From contig NZ_JAIXTJ010000017.1 in NCBI RefSeq assembly GCF_027483985.1, positions 124,001 to 188,000 of the forward strand: DNA of 64,000 nucleotides. Direction: 5' to 3'. The stretch is from Flavobacterium sp. Its GTDB lineage: Bacteria; Bacteroidota; Bacteroidia; Flavobacteriales; Flavobacteriaceae. Below the pieces are notes generated by a model. It saw only the letters and a list, made by a program, of their open reading frames with translations. It was not told the origin of the DNA and did no database searches. Each line of letters starts with the position of its first letter. The stretch's first letter is position 1. The translations under genes and the position numbers were made by a program. Positions 1 through 10,427 of the stretch are shown in pieces.

Positions 1-947
1 CCAAAATGCACTTTGAAGGTTTTTATTCTAATCCGAAGTTTTATAAAAATGGAATTCCAACTGAGAATATTTATTGGGATAAGGCCACCATACTTATTAG
101 AACCACCAATCTAAAAAGTGTTAATGATGAAGTCAAAATCAAATTCGGTACAACCAATTATACTTTTGAACCAAAATTTACAGAAGCTAATAATGATTCC
201 ATTCAAACACTTGAAACAGGTTACTTTAACTATAAAACCATCAACAATAATCCGTTTCAGCTTGACATCACCTACAACGGAAGCAAACGCATCAGCATTG
301 TTCCAATCGGTAAAGCTACAGCTGTCAAGATGACTTCCAATTGGGCATCACCAAGTTTCAACGGAAGTTTTATTCCAACCGATAAAAAAATTACCAATAA
401 AGGGTTTGATGCTTCTTGGAAAATCTCTCACTTTAACAGACCATTTGCTCAAGAAAACTTTCAATCACTTCCTGAACTCAGCAAATATGCTTTAACAGTT
501 GATTTCATTACTCCAGTTGACGAATACCAACAAAACGAACGTGCCTCTAAATACGGATTTCTAGTAATCGGATTGACTTTTTTAATCTTTTTCCTTATTC
601 AATCCATTAGCAAAATTAGTATCCATATTTTTCAATACGTGATGATTGGAATCGCACTTATTATGTTCTACACCTTATTAATATCCATCACAGAACACAG
701 TTCGTTCAGTTTTGCATATTCCATTGCAGGAACATCAGTCGTAGCATTGATTTCACTTTATTCGATTTCCATCTTAAAAGACAAAAAATTTCCAACCTTT
801 ATTGCAATTTCGCTTTCGGTTCTTTACACATTCATTTACGTCATAATCCAACTCGAAGATTACGCACTTTTGGTAGGAAGCATCGGATTATTATTAATAC
901 TAGCCTCAGTAATGTATTTCTCAAGAAAAATTGAATGGAATAAATAA
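1..947 (+). CDS. creD: CreD-like inner membrane protein, C-terminal part (5' end lies outside the window)
   Basis: Translation has the CreD-type periplasmic region (PSFNGSFIPTDKKITNKGFDASWKISHFNRPF) followed by C-terminal TM helices; reading frame is open at the left edge. Confidence 0.85.
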   Translation, partial: KMHFEGFYSNPKFYKNGIPTENIYWDKATILIRTTNLKSVNDEVKIKFGTTNYTFEPKFTEANNDSIQTLETGYFNYKTINNNPFQLDITYNGSKRISIVPIGKATAVKMTSNWASPSFNGSFIPTDKKITNKGFDASWKISHFNRPFAQENFQSLPELSKYALTVDFITPVDEYQQNERASKYGFLVIGLTFLIFFLIQSISKISIHIFQYVMIGIALIMFYTLLISITEHSSFSFAYSIAGTSVVALISLYSISILKDKKFPTFIAISLSVLYTFIYVIIQLEDYALLVGSIGLLLILASVMYFSRKIEWNK

Positions 948-1096
948 GGATTAGGAGCGAACGGTTTGCGAACTCTTGAAAACCTTATTCCTGCTTTTCG
1001 TTCCAATCTTTTTTTGTTGCCTTCGAGAGCCTCAGGCAACAAAAAAAAGATTTCCAATGCAATCAGGGCTAAACAGCCAACCATTTGAATAAAAAT

Positions 1097-1137
1097 AAAA
1101 CTCCGAAAGAAATTTTACTTTCCCTCGGAGTTTTTAT
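1097..1137. terminator. Bidirectional intrinsic terminator between convergent genes
   Basis: aaaactccga...tcggagttttt stem-loop with flanking A/T tracts. Confidence 0.7.
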
Positions 1138-1189
1138 ATTAACAATCAGTCACAACTGAAAACAGTCAACTGACAACTGAATACAATAA

Positions 1190-2968
1190 TTAATGACTTC
1201 CTTCTACTTCAATCGCATCAACATCAATGCTTTGTTTTTTCAAAAGACCTTTCACTAAAACAGCAAATAAAGTCAGATATCCAAAACAAACCACTGCAAT
1301 GATATATGATTGATGAATTCCAATAATATCAGATAATTTACCTTGAATTGGCGGAATAATTCCTCCACCCAAAATCATCATAATCAAAAACGCTGAACCT
1401 TGAGAAGTATATTTTCCTAATCCGATAATAGACAAACTAAAAATAGATGGCCACATAATACTGCAAGCCAAACCTCCAGCAAGGAAAGCATAGATAGCAA
1501 TAGTTCCTGTAGTAAACAAACCAATTAACATAGCAATCATTCCGAAACTTCCAAAAATCATTAAGGTTCTTGCAGGTTTGTCTTTACTCAAAAAGAAAGC
1601 TCCAATTTGAATTAAAACACAAACTACATAATAATAAAGTGGTTTCATATCTTTTCCTGAAAGGATATTCACACCCAAAATAATTCCAAAAGCCACCAAC
1701 GGAACAATGATTAAAGCCATTGTTTTTTTACTTCCTTGAAGATTAAAAACACTGATTGCTCCAGCCCAACGACCAATCATCAAACTTCCCCAATACATAG
1801 AAATATATGGCGCAATATCTGACGATTGCAAACTTCCGAATTCTTTCAATTTTAAAAGTTCTCCAAGATTACTTCCAATCGCTACTTCTACTCCAACGTA
1901 GGTAAAAATAGCCAACATTCCCAATACCAATTGAGGATACTGCATTGCACCCCAACCTTCAGAATTCTTTCTTGCTGATGTGTATGAAAATAAAATTCCG
2001 CCAAGCACAACTAACAAAGCTCCAGAAAGCCACAACATTCTGTTTTTCTCTAAACCTTGTTTTAATTGCAATGCTTCACTTTCGTTAGCAGTAATTTTAT
2101 CATTAATTTTTAAAAGTTCAGGCGAATTAGCTACATAGGTTGTTCTTGCTAATTCTTCTTTTGCAACTTCAACTTCTTTTGTTAAAGCTTCTATTTTTAT
2201 AGCTTCATCACTCTTATAACTTTGAAAAACAGGAGTAAACATAACACCAAGTAAAACAGTCATAATAACCAATGTACGTAGTGCTTTGTTCGCTTTTTCC
2301 ATTGGTTCGTTTGCAATGCCACTTGGCACTTTTTTAGAAAAGTAAAACAAAGCTGCAGATGCAATAAACAACAATCCAACACCCATATATAAAATTACAA
2401 CTTTACTTAATTCTAAAGCTTTTATTTGCTCATCTGAAATAGATTTTGCAGTTCCAAACAAAGCCAAAGCCACCACAATTGGACCAATAGTTGTTCCGAA
2501 TGAGTTGATTCCGCCTCCAAGATTTACTCGACTTGCACCAGTTTTTGGGTCACCTAGTAATATCGCAAACGGATTAGCAGCAGTTTGTTGCAATGAAAAA
2601 CCTAAGGCTACAATAAATAATCCAACCAACATTCCGGCATAAATACTAGCTTCAACAGCAATAATCATTGCTCCAGCTCCAAGTGCCGAAAATAATAATC
2701 CGTACACGATACTTTTCTTGTAACCCCATTTTCCAACGATATCTTTTCCTGACATATCGCCTAAAGCAAACAATAATAATGCGCCAACGTAATAAGCGGT
2801 GTAAAAAGCAAAATCAACCAATTGCGATTGAAATTGATCTAAAGAAAAATAACTTTTACAAAACGGAATAAAAATACTGTTTCCGGCAGCAATAAATCCC
2901 CAGAAAAAAAACACTGTAATCAGCGTGTATAAAGCAGGATAGTTTGTTTTAATTTGTTCTGAACTCAT
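1190..2968 (-). CDS. Sugar MFS transporter (FucP/GluP-like) with a charged coiled-coil-like insertion in the central loop
   Basis: Multiple TM helices; N-terminal [24 protein letters not shown] resembles the FucP family; lies 26 bp downstream of a GH97 gene. Confidence 0.8.
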   Translation of the reverse strand: MSSEQIKTNYPALYTLITVFFFWGFIAAGNSIFIPFCKSYFSLDQFQSQLVDFAFYTAYYVGALLLFALGDMSGKDIVGKWGYKKSIVYGLLFSALGAGAMIIAVEASIYAGMLVGLFIVALGFSLQQTAANPFAILLGDPKTGASRVNLGGGINSFGTTIGPIVVALALFGTAKSISDEQIKALELSKVVILYMGVGLLFIASAALFYFSKKVPSGIANEPMEKANKALRTLVIMTVLLGVMFTPVFQSYKSDEAIKIEALTKEVEVAKEELARTTYVANSPELLKINDKITANESEALQLKQGLEKNRMLWLSGALLVVLGGILFSYTSARKNSEGWGAMQYPQLVLGMLAIFTYVGVEVAIGSNLGELLKLKEFGSLQSSDIAPYISMYWGSLMIGRWAGAISVFNLQGSKKTMALIIVPLVAFGIILGVNILSGKDMKPLYYYVVCVLIQIGAFFLSKDKPARTLMIFGSFGMIAMLIGLFTTGTIAIYAFLAGGLACSIMWPSIFSLSIIGLGKYTSQGSAFLIMMILGGGIIPPIQGKLSDIIGIHQSYIIAVVCFGYLTLFAVLVKGLLKKQSIDVDAIEVEGSH

Positions 2969-2994
2969 AAATTTTAGTTTGTTTGGTTTGGTTT

Positions 2995-5094
2995 TTAGTT
3001 TATTGGTTTGAAACTTATAGCAGTTCCGCCACCGTTAGCCAAATTTAATTTAATTTTTGACTTAGAAGTAACTTCGATGGTTTTTATAGCATAAGATTTT
3101 GGATTATTTTTCCAATCTGCATCAGTACCATCTTGATAAATAATAGCTTGGTACTTTTTATTTGGCGTTAAGAAATCTAATTTAATTTCTGTTTTACGAG
3201 CATTTTCATCGGTAATTGCTCCTAAAAACCAACGTTCTCCATTTTTTTCTTTTCTAACCACAGTCAAATAATCTCCTGGTTCAGCTTCAATATATTTAGA
3301 ATCTTGCCAATCAACAGCAACATCTTTTATAAACTGAAAAGCATCGGCATATCTTTCATAATTTTCAGGCAAATCGGCTGCCATTTGTAATGGTGAATAC
3401 ATCGTTACATAAAGTGCTAATTGTTTTGCCAAAGTAGTATGAACTTGTTCGGTTTTGGTTTTATCGTAATAACTCATTTTGATTTCAAAAATTCCCGGAG
3501 TATAATCCATTGGTCCTCCTAATAATCTTGTGAATGGCAAAATGGTTTCGTGCATTGGCGGATTTCCGACAGACCAAGCGTTAAACTCATTTCCGCGAGC
3601 TGCTTCGGCTGCAATATAATTAGGATACGTTCTTGAATATCCAGTTGGACGAGAACTTTCGTGCGAATTGACCATTAATTTATAATCGGCAAATCTTCTA
3701 GCAACGAAATTAAAATGATTTACCATTGTTTGACCATCGTGAAACTCACCACGAGGAATGATTCTTCCCACATAACCTGATTTAGCAGCAGGATAACCAT
3801 AGTCTTTCATCAGATTTAATGCTCTATCCAAATGTCTTTCGTAATTAGCCACAGAACCTGAAGTTTCGTGATGCATTATCATTTTTATTCCTTTCGATTT
3901 AGCATAATCATTCACTTCTTTCAAATTGTAATCTGGATAAGGAGTCACGAAATCAAAAACATTTTCTTTCCAGTTACCAAACCAATCTTCCCAGCCTACA
4001 TTCCAACCTTCTACCAAAACGCCATCAAAGCCATTTTTAGCAGCAAAATCAATATATCTTTTAGTATTTTCAGTAGTTGCACCGTGTTTTCCTGATGGTT
4101 TTAAACTTCCATCTGCAGCATTTTGAGCATTTTGACTTCCTGCGTAATCCCAAGTTGATTTTCCGACGTGCATTTCCCACCAAACGCCAACATATTTCAT
4201 TGGTTTTATCCACGAAGTATCTTCAATTTTTGATGGTTCGTTTAAGTTTAAAATCATTTTTGAACTTACAATTTCACGAGCATCATCACTAATCATAACT
4301 GTTCGCCAAGGCGAAACACAAGGCGCTTGAAGATAAGCTTTATCTCCAATTGCATTTGGCACTAAATTAGAAGTTAATCCAAAGTTTTTAGTGTCAACAT
4401 CCAAATGCATAATTGGATAATTTACAACAGCTGCTTCAAAAACATTGATGTAAATTCCGTCAGCCGATTTCATCATTAAAGGCGATTGCACTCTAAAAGA
4501 ACTTGCGATGGTCTTTACACCTATTCCGTTATTCAAATCTAATTTAGAATTATCGATTTCAGATAATTTTGTTTCATTGTAAGCATATTCTTGACTGTCA
4601 TAATCTCCTGGAATCCAAAATGCTTTGTGGTTTCCTGCCAGATTAAACTGCGATTTTTCATCGGAAATTATAAAATAATTCAGGTTTTTTTGTTTTGGAA
4701 ATTCGTAGCGAAAAGCAACACCTTCATCAAAAACTCTAAAAATGATATTGACTCTTCTATCAGTTGATGGTTGCGAAAGTGCGACAATCATTTCGTTGTA
4801 GCTATTTTTAATATTGGATTGTTCGCCCAAAACTGGCTGCCAAGTTTCGTTGACACTTTTTTGATCAATATTATCAATTCGGAAATTGGCTTCTAAACTT
4901 TTTGATTCTTTTATTGCAATTCCAAGTGTGCTTTCCTTTACAATAGGTTTAGTTTTGTAACTTACAGAATAAGTTGGTTTACCATCAGATGACAATTTAA
5001 AACTTAACGCAATAGTTTTAGATGGTGAGGAAACATTCTGAGCTTCAATTGATAAAATTGAAATCAAGAACACCAATACATGTAATTTTCTCAT
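2995..5094 (-). CDS. Glycoside hydrolase family 97 (SusB-like alpha-glucosidase/alpha-galactosidase)
   Basis: Signal peptide; motifs [53 protein letters not shown] typical of GH97. Confidence 0.92.
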   Translation of the reverse strand: MRKLHVLVFLISILSIEAQNVSSPSKTIALSFKLSSDGKPTYSVSYKTKPIVKESTLGIAIKESKSLEANFRIDNIDQKSVNETWQPVLGEQSNIKNSYNEMIVALSQPSTDRRVNIIFRVFDEGVAFRYEFPKQKNLNYFIISDEKSQFNLAGNHKAFWIPGDYDSQEYAYNETKLSEIDNSKLDLNNGIGVKTIASSFRVQSPLMMKSADGIYINVFEAAVVNYPIMHLDVDTKNFGLTSNLVPNAIGDKAYLQAPCVSPWRTVMISDDAREIVSSKMILNLNEPSKIEDTSWIKPMKYVGVWWEMHVGKSTWDYAGSQNAQNAADGSLKPSGKHGATTENTKRYIDFAAKNGFDGVLVEGWNVGWEDWFGNWKENVFDFVTPYPDYNLKEVNDYAKSKGIKMIMHHETSGSVANYERHLDRALNLMKDYGYPAAKSGYVGRIIPRGEFHDGQTMVNHFNFVARRFADYKLMVNSHESSRPTGYSRTYPNYIAAEAARGNEFNAWSVGNPPMHETILPFTRLLGGPMDYTPGIFEIKMSYYDKTKTEQVHTTLAKQLALYVTMYSPLQMAADLPENYERYADAFQFIKDVAVDWQDSKYIEAEPGDYLTVVRKEKNGERWFLGAITDENARKTEIKLDFLTPNKKYQAIIYQDGTDADWKNNPKSYAIKTIEVTSKSKIKLNLANGGGTAISFKPIN

Positions 5095-5138
5095 TTTTGA
5101 CTATATTTTTTTATAAAAATACATTTTATCCTAAAAAT

Positions 5139-5180
5139 AAATCGATTTCGTAATAATTAGTTATTAACGAAATCGATTTC
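5139..5180. promoter_or_regulatory. Tandem palindromic operator candidate (2 x AAATCGATTT)
   Basis: AAATCGATTT at 5139-5148 and GAAATCGATTTC at 5169-5180; centre spacing 31 bp; immediately upstream of the GH97 gene. Confidence 0.55.
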
Positions 5181-5222
5181 TTATAATTTAGTTTTGAATC
5201 TTAAAACAATAAAATTTAGGTT

Positions 5223-6425
5223 TTATTTTCCATCTACATAATCTTGTAAATATTGGAAACGCTCTGTTAGTTTACCATTTTCAGTCATTTTAGCTCGTTG
5301 CAAAATTCCGTCTTTATCACCATTGAAAAAAGCTGGAATAACGTGTTCCATAAACATTTCGCCAAAACCTTCACTTGCATCTTTCGGCAATTCACAAGGT
5401 AAATTATCAACCGACATTACCATAATTGAACCTGGATGTGTGTGCGAAACTTCTTTGTCTTCACTTGGTAAATAGCCAAAAAATGGTTCTGCAATGGTAG
5501 ATGCTTTTATAGTACAAGCAATAGGTCCATCAACATCACACGAAATATCGGCAACAACTTGAATCTTGTTCTTTGGAGCGTTTAGCATTTCTCTTGTTAA
5601 GATATCGGGCGCACCATTTCCGTGAAAATGACCTGCCATATAAATATCTGCAACTTGTGAAAAACGTTCAAAATCAGAAACATACTCTTGAGGATTCTTA
5701 TAAAAATCTTGATTATCTAAAACTTTTCCATCAATTCTTTTGTTGTAATCTAAAACGTCAATTTGAGTATAAACGGGTTGCGTATAAACTTTGTTTAAAA
5801 AATCATCTGCTGAAACTTGCTTAATTTTCATTCCATCAAGCATTTCTTTCGCTCCCATTCCCACTTTTCCGTGACCTGTTAAAACAATTTTAATGTTCGG
5901 AAGTACTGGTCTGCGTAGTCGTTCGATTAATTCTTCTTTACTTTTTAAAGTTTCAGCTTTTACTAAATTGAATAAATCATATTTAATTCCGAAAGCTCTA
6001 AATCCGTTGTAAGCACCAACAATTCCGGCATATCGTCCAAAACCAATTAAACGACGGTTTTTTGCATCTACAATAGTTTCGTGGTCAAACAGTTCAATGT
6101 TTTTCTCTATAATAGCTTGAAGTAACTTTCTATTATAAGGCTGAAATTTAATAGTATGCGAAAAGAAAAAGTACTTTTTATTAGGAATCAAGGCATCAAC
6201 TGGAACTTCCTTTACACCAAATAAAACATCGCAATCGCTCATATCTGTAGCGACTTCTAATCCTAAACTACTATATTCTTCATCTGAAAAAACTCTAATA
6301 TCAGAACTTTCAACTTTGATTTGCGCTTCAGTATGTTCAGCTTTTAATCTAACTAATTCTTCTGGAGTAAAAACAACTCTTCTATCAGGTGGATTTTTTC
6401 TTTCTTTTATAATTCCGAACTTCAT
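5223..6425 (-). CDS. NAD(P)-dependent oxidoreductase, alanine dehydrogenase/saccharopine dehydrogenase (lysine-forming)-like
   Basis: N-terminal MKFGIIKERKNPPDRRVVFTPEEL (AlaDh_PNT N-domain style); GHGKVGMGAKEML nucleotide-binding region. Confidence 0.75.
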   Translation of the reverse strand: MKFGIIKERKNPPDRRVVFTPEELVRLKAEHTEAQIKVESSDIRVFSDEEYSSLGLEVATDMSDCDVLFGVKEVPVDALIPNKKYFFFSHTIKFQPYNRKLLQAIIEKNIELFDHETIVDAKNRRLIGFGRYAGIVGAYNGFRAFGIKYDLFNLVKAETLKSKEELIERLRRPVLPNIKIVLTGHGKVGMGAKEMLDGMKIKQVSADDFLNKVYTQPVYTQIDVLDYNKRIDGKVLDNQDFYKNPQEYVSDFERFSQVADIYMAGHFHGNGAPDILTREMLNAPKNKIQVVADISCDVDGPIACTIKASTIAEPFFGYLPSEDKEVSHTHPGSIMVMSVDNLPCELPKDASEGFGEMFMEHVIPAFFNGDKDGILQRAKMTENGKLTERFQYLQDYVDGK

Positions 6426-6626
6426 TTTTAATCATTTTTTTGAGTTTCCAAAAGTAGTTGTAACGAAAACGTTTTCAAAACTTTTTATCAAAAATAAATA
6501 CTTGTAATTCCTATTGAATTTCAAATAATTACCTAAAATTGTTGATAATTTTATAAATATTATAGTAGCACAAAAAATTTGATTCCTATTATGTTTATTA
6601 TATTTGTTTTTCAACGATACCAAGAA

Positions 6627-7832
6627 ATGACCAAGAATAGATTACTTTATATACTACTTTCTGTTACCTTACTATTAAGCACTAGTTGTGAAAATTCAGG
6701 AAAAATTAAAAACCCATTCAAGAAGAAAAAATCAGATTTAGAATATGCAATGCTTCCTCCAGAAGATTCGTTGCCAAGACTTTCTGATGCTTACAAAAAT
6801 CAAAAAAAGAGAGAAATAGAGAACTTTTTCTCAAATAATTTCGGTAAAGATTTTGAAAATATGAGTTTTCTAGTGGCAAAAAACGGACAAATTATTTATG
6901 AGAAATATGATGGATTTGCCGATAAAGAAAATAATATTTTAAACTCGCCTGAAACCCCATTGCACATTGCTTCGGTAACAAAAGTACTGACGGCATCAGC
7001 CATTTTGAAACTAATTGATGCTAAAAAAATTAGTTTAGATCAAAAGTTAACTACGCTTTTTGACAAATTTCCTTATCCAGATGTTACCATCAAAAGTTTG
7101 TTAAATCATAGAAGTGGAATGAAAAAGTACAACTATTTTTGTGATGATAAAGCCAATTGGGGTAGAACAAAAACATTAACTAATAAGGATTTGTTGAACG
7201 TAATAATTACAAAAAACATCACATTAGAAACAAAGACTGATACTCATTTTAGCTACAACAACACCAATTATGCATTACTAGCTTTAATAATTGAAAAGGT
7301 AACAGGAATGAAATACAGCCAAGCCATGAAGAAGATTATTTTCGAACCCTTGGAGATGAAAAACACCTTTGTATTTGATGAAACTACTCCCAAAGAAAAA
7401 GGAACACCTTCTTACAAATACAACTATGTTAAATATCCATTTGATTTTCTTGATGCGGTTTATGGAGATAAAAATATTTATTCTACTCCAAGAGATTTAT
7501 TAAAATTTGATTTGGCTAGAAATGCTCCAGGTTTTTTGAGTAAAAAACTATTAGACCAAGTTTACAAAGGATATAGCTATGAAAGTAAAGGTTCTAAAAA
7601 TTATGGTTTAGGCATACGCTTGCGAGAATGGGAAACAGGTCAGAAGCTATTTTATCACAATGGTTGGTGGCACGGAAACACTGCAAGTTATATTACACTA
7701 AAAAAAGAAAATGCAGTAATTATCGCTTTGTCTAACAAATTTACGCGTAAAACCTTTCAAATGAAACGATTATCAGCTTTGTTTGGCGATTATCCTTTTA
7801 CCTTGAAAGATACCGTTGCTAAAGACGAATAA
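6627..7832 (+). CDS. Serine hydrolase, beta-lactamase class C family, predicted lipoprotein
   Basis: Start set to internal ATG giving MTKNRLLYILLSVTLLLSTSC lipobox; HIASVTKVLTA (SxxK) and YNNTNY motifs. ORF track start is 6579. Confidence 0.85.
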   Translation: MTKNRLLYILLSVTLLLSTSCENSGKIKNPFKKKKSDLEYAMLPPEDSLPRLSDAYKNQKKREIENFFSNNFGKDFENMSFLVAKNGQIIYEKYDGFADKENNILNSPETPLHIASVTKVLTASAILKLIDAKKISLDQKLTTLFDKFPYPDVTIKSLLNHRSGMKKYNYFCDDKANWGRTKTLTNKDLLNVIITKNITLETKTDTHFSYNNTNYALLALIIEKVTGMKYSQAMKKIIFEPLEMKNTFVFDETTPKEKGTPSYKYNYVKYPFDFLDAVYGDKNIYSTPRDLLKFDLARNAPGFLSKKLLDQVYKGYSYESKGSKNYGLGIRLREWETGQKLFYHNGWWHGNTASYITLKKENAVIIALSNKFTRKTFQMKRLSALFGDYPFTLKDTVAKDE

Positions 7833-7898
7833 AGTGTTTGTTTATTGAAAATTTCAGCAGTACCTTTGCAGTCTTCTTTTGCAAGAAAAAAACAATTT

Positions 7899-8294
7899 GG
7901 GGTCGACTGGTTTTGACAGCAAGTGGAATTGAATTGTAAGCACGTCGAGCATTGTATGTTTTGCTCGTAAATCCAAATGTACAAAAACATAAACGGCGAA
8001 GGAAACTACGCTCTTGCTGCATAATCTGAATCATAGTAAGATTAGCCACGCTCCTACAAGGTAGGAAAGCAGGATTCACCTCGAAAGCTTTGGTTTGTGG
8101 CGGTCGATAAAGGTGAATCGTAAATACGAACCTAAGAACAGTGTAGCTTTGGAGCTGTTACGAAAATTTAAAAAGATAAGTATTTTGTGGCTGTTTCTGG
8201 CCAAGCAGAATAACGAAAATTTAATCAGGAAATAAACGTGTAGAAAGCTCTTTGATTGCTTGTTTGGACCCGAGTTCGATTCTCGGCGACTCCA
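7899..8294 (+). ncRNA. ssrA: tmRNA (one-piece)
   Basis: 5' GGGGTCGACTGGTTTTGACAGC pairs with 3' CGACTCC; T-arm GGACCCGAGTTCGATTCTCGGCG; internal tag ORF GEGNYALAA* at 7995-8024. Confidence 0.95.
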
Positions 8295-8298
8295 CAAA

Positions 8299-8341
8299 TA
8301 AAAAAAGGATGATTCATTACTATGAGTTATCCTTTTTTTTT
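8299..8341 (+). terminator. Intrinsic terminator after tmRNA
   Basis: aaaaaaaggat...atcctttttttttt hairpin with T tract. Confidence 0.75.
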
Positions 8342-8411
8342 GTAGAAAACTTTCTACCAAAATAAAACCAAAATTATATGCAATTTCGTAGATGTAAAAA
8401 ACTAGTTAATT

Positions 8412-8843
8412 ATGACAACTTTTCAAACCGATAGCGAGATTGTACTTTTTAGTAAAAAATTTGGATTGATTACCGAAAAACAAATCATTTTAACCAATGG
8501 AACGTCTCAAAACAAAGTTAATTTTGACTCTATAAATAGAATAAATCTTATCAAAAAAAGAGTATTCTATATCAATACAATTTTATTAGTAGCAAGTTTG
8601 ATACTATATACCTATATTTATTTTTCAATAAAATACCATCCAAAAGAATTTCTGATCGGTCTTGCACTTCTTGGCACACTAATGTTGGTTTACTCTCTTA
8701 TTTATAAATTTTATAATTATAAATTGATAATTAAAGAAAAAGACAATTCAATTATAGAAGTGAAAACATCGCAATTGCACAGAAAATGTATCAAGGAATT
8801 TTATAATGCGATAATTAAAAAGATTCCAAAAAACAAAAAATAG
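8412..8843 (+). CDS. Hypothetical membrane protein with two TM helices
   Basis: 143-aa ORF, hydrophobic hairpin in centre; no recognised family. Confidence 0.6.
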   Translation: MTTFQTDSEIVLFSKKFGLITEKQIILTNGTSQNKVNFDSINRINLIKKRVFYINTILLVASLILYTYIYFSIKYHPKEFLIGLALLGTLMLVYSLIYKFYNYKLIIKEKDNSIIEVKTSQLHRKCIKEFYNAIIKKIPKNKK

Positions 8844-9164
8844 TTATAAAGTATCAGGAATACTAACTTCTCCTTGCCAATTCATAAAGCCACCTTCTAA
8901 ATTATAGGTATTTTCAAAACCAATTTGATTCATAATACTGCAAGCTTGTGCGCTTCTGCTTCCGGCTTTGCAATAAACATAGTAATTTTTGGTTTTATCT
9001 AATTCCTCTAGTCTGTAAATAAATCCTTGACCTTTGAAAATGTCATTAATTAGTGCTCCAGGAATAATTCCTTCACTACACTCGTCCTCAGTTCTTACGT
9101 CTAAAATTACAGCATTACTATCCGCTTCTAGCTGTGATGTCCAATCTTGTTGAGATAAATTCAT
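8844..9164 (-). CDS. Rhodanese-like domain protein
   Basis: VILDVRTEDECSEGIIPGALI...YVYCKAGSRSAQA: active-site Cys loop CKAGSRS. Confidence 0.92.
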   Translation of the reverse strand: MNLSQQDWTSQLEADSNAVILDVRTEDECSEGIIPGALINDIFKGQGFIYRLEELDKTKNYYVYCKAGSRSAQACSIMNQIGFENTYNLEGGFMNWQGEVSIPDTL

Positions 9165-9233
9165 TTTAATTTTTTTCCAAATTTATTAATTTCATTTTAA
9201 ACAATGCTAAAAGTATTAACAAAAATATAACAG

Positions 9234-9282
9234 TACATTTGTATATACAAATAAATATTGCACTACATTTGTACCTACAAAT
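9234..9282. promoter_or_regulatory. Promoter/operator region of marR-like gene: two TACATTTGTAnnTACAAAT palindromes
   Basis: ATTTGTATATACAAAT (9237-9252) and ATTTGTACCTACAAAT (9267-9282), each overlapping a TAnnTTTG -7-like motif. Confidence 0.65.
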
Positions 9283-9297
9283 TTTGTAATTGTAACT

Positions 9298-9756
9298 ATG
9301 AAAATTGAAGAAATAATAAAATCAAATGTAACATTGGATGACACTAAAAAAGTTATCCTTAATATTATGTATACACAAATTGTTATTTCAGAAAAATTCA
9401 ATGAATTAATGAAACCATATGATTTATCTAGTGAACAATACAATGTATTAAGAATCTTGAGAGGTCAAAAAGGAAAACCTGCCAATATGAGTCTTATTCA
9501 AGAAAGAATGATTGCAAAAAACAGCAACACTACCCGATTGATTGATAAGTTATTGGTAAAAGAGTTGGTCACCAGAGAAGTTTGTCCGAATAACAGACGA
9601 AAAATGGAAATTTTGATCACCGCTAAAGGTTTAGCATTATTAACCGAATTAGATCCGAAAGTTATTGATTATGAAAATCTTTTGGCCAACAATTTATCGG
9701 AAAATGAATTACAAAATTTGAATGAATTATTAGAGAAATATAGAAATTTTAATTAA
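9298..9756 (+). CDS. MarR family transcriptional regulator
   Basis: SSEQYNVLRILRG...MIAKNSNTTRLIDKLLVKELVTREVCPNNRRKMEILIT winged helix pattern. Confidence 0.92.
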   Translation: MKIEEIIKSNVTLDDTKKVILNIMYTQIVISEKFNELMKPYDLSSEQYNVLRILRGQKGKPANMSLIQERMIAKNSNTTRLIDKLLVKELVTREVCPNNRRKMEILITAKGLALLTELDPKVIDYENLLANNLSENELQNLNELLEKYRNFN

Positions 9757-9764
9757 AAAAAACT

Positions 9765-10397
9765 ATGAGTCAATTTATCCAAAACGCTAATTGGCGTTAT
9801 GCAACCAAAAAATTCGATGCTACAAAAAAAGTATCTGCTGAAGATTTAGCTACACTTCAAGAAGCTATTAAACTTACTGCATCGTCTTACGGATTACAAC
9901 CTTACAAAGTTATAATTGTTGAAAACTCTGACTTGAGAGCACAATTACAACCAGTATCTTGGGGTCAATCTCAAATTGTTGATGCTTCTTACTTATTTGT
10001 TTTTGCAAATAATGTAAACTTTGGTGAAGCTGATATCGACAATTATTTCGCAAATGTTGTTGCAACAAGAAATCTTGCAATGGAAGATCTTCAAGGTTAT
10101 GCTGATTTTATGAAATCTAAAGTATTAACTTTACCTGAACACACTAAAAACTCTTGGACAGCTAAACAAACTTATTTAGCACTTGGAAATCTTTTAAATG
10201 CGGCAGCAGATCTAAAAATTGATGTCACTCCAATTGAAGGATTCGAACCAGAAAAATACAATGAAATTTTAGGTTTAGACAAACTAGGATTAAATGCAAC
10301 TGTGGTAGCTGCTATTGGTTACAGACACGAAGAAGATGCAACACAACACTATCCTAAAGTACGTAAATCAAACGAAGACTTATTCGTAACTTTATAA
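9765..10397 (+). CDS. Nitroreductase family NAD(P)H-dependent oxidoreductase
   Basis: RYATKKFDATKKVSAEDLATLQEAIKLTASSYGLQPYKVIIV; typical NfsB-like fold signature. Confidence 0.92.
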   Translation: MSQFIQNANWRYATKKFDATKKVSAEDLATLQEAIKLTASSYGLQPYKVIIVENSDLRAQLQPVSWGQSQIVDASYLFVFANNVNFGEADIDNYFANVVATRNLAMEDLQGYADFMKSKVLTLPEHTKNSWTAKQTYLALGNLLNAAADLKIDVTPIEGFEPEKYNEILGLDKLGLNATVVAAIGYRHEEDATQHYPKVRKSNEDLFVTL

Positions 10398-10427
10398 TTA
10401 ATAATCAATAACTCAAATTTAAAAAAA

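Noticed and set aside
860-1084. 74-aa minus-strand ORF overlapping the creD end and the intergenic repeat
   Set aside because: Driven by the hairpin repeat; composition is not typical of a real protein.
7790-8360. Three minus-strand ORFs (7790-7990, 7819-8079, 8076-8360)
   Set aside because: They are antisense to tmRNA and its terminator; the RNA structure explains the sequence.
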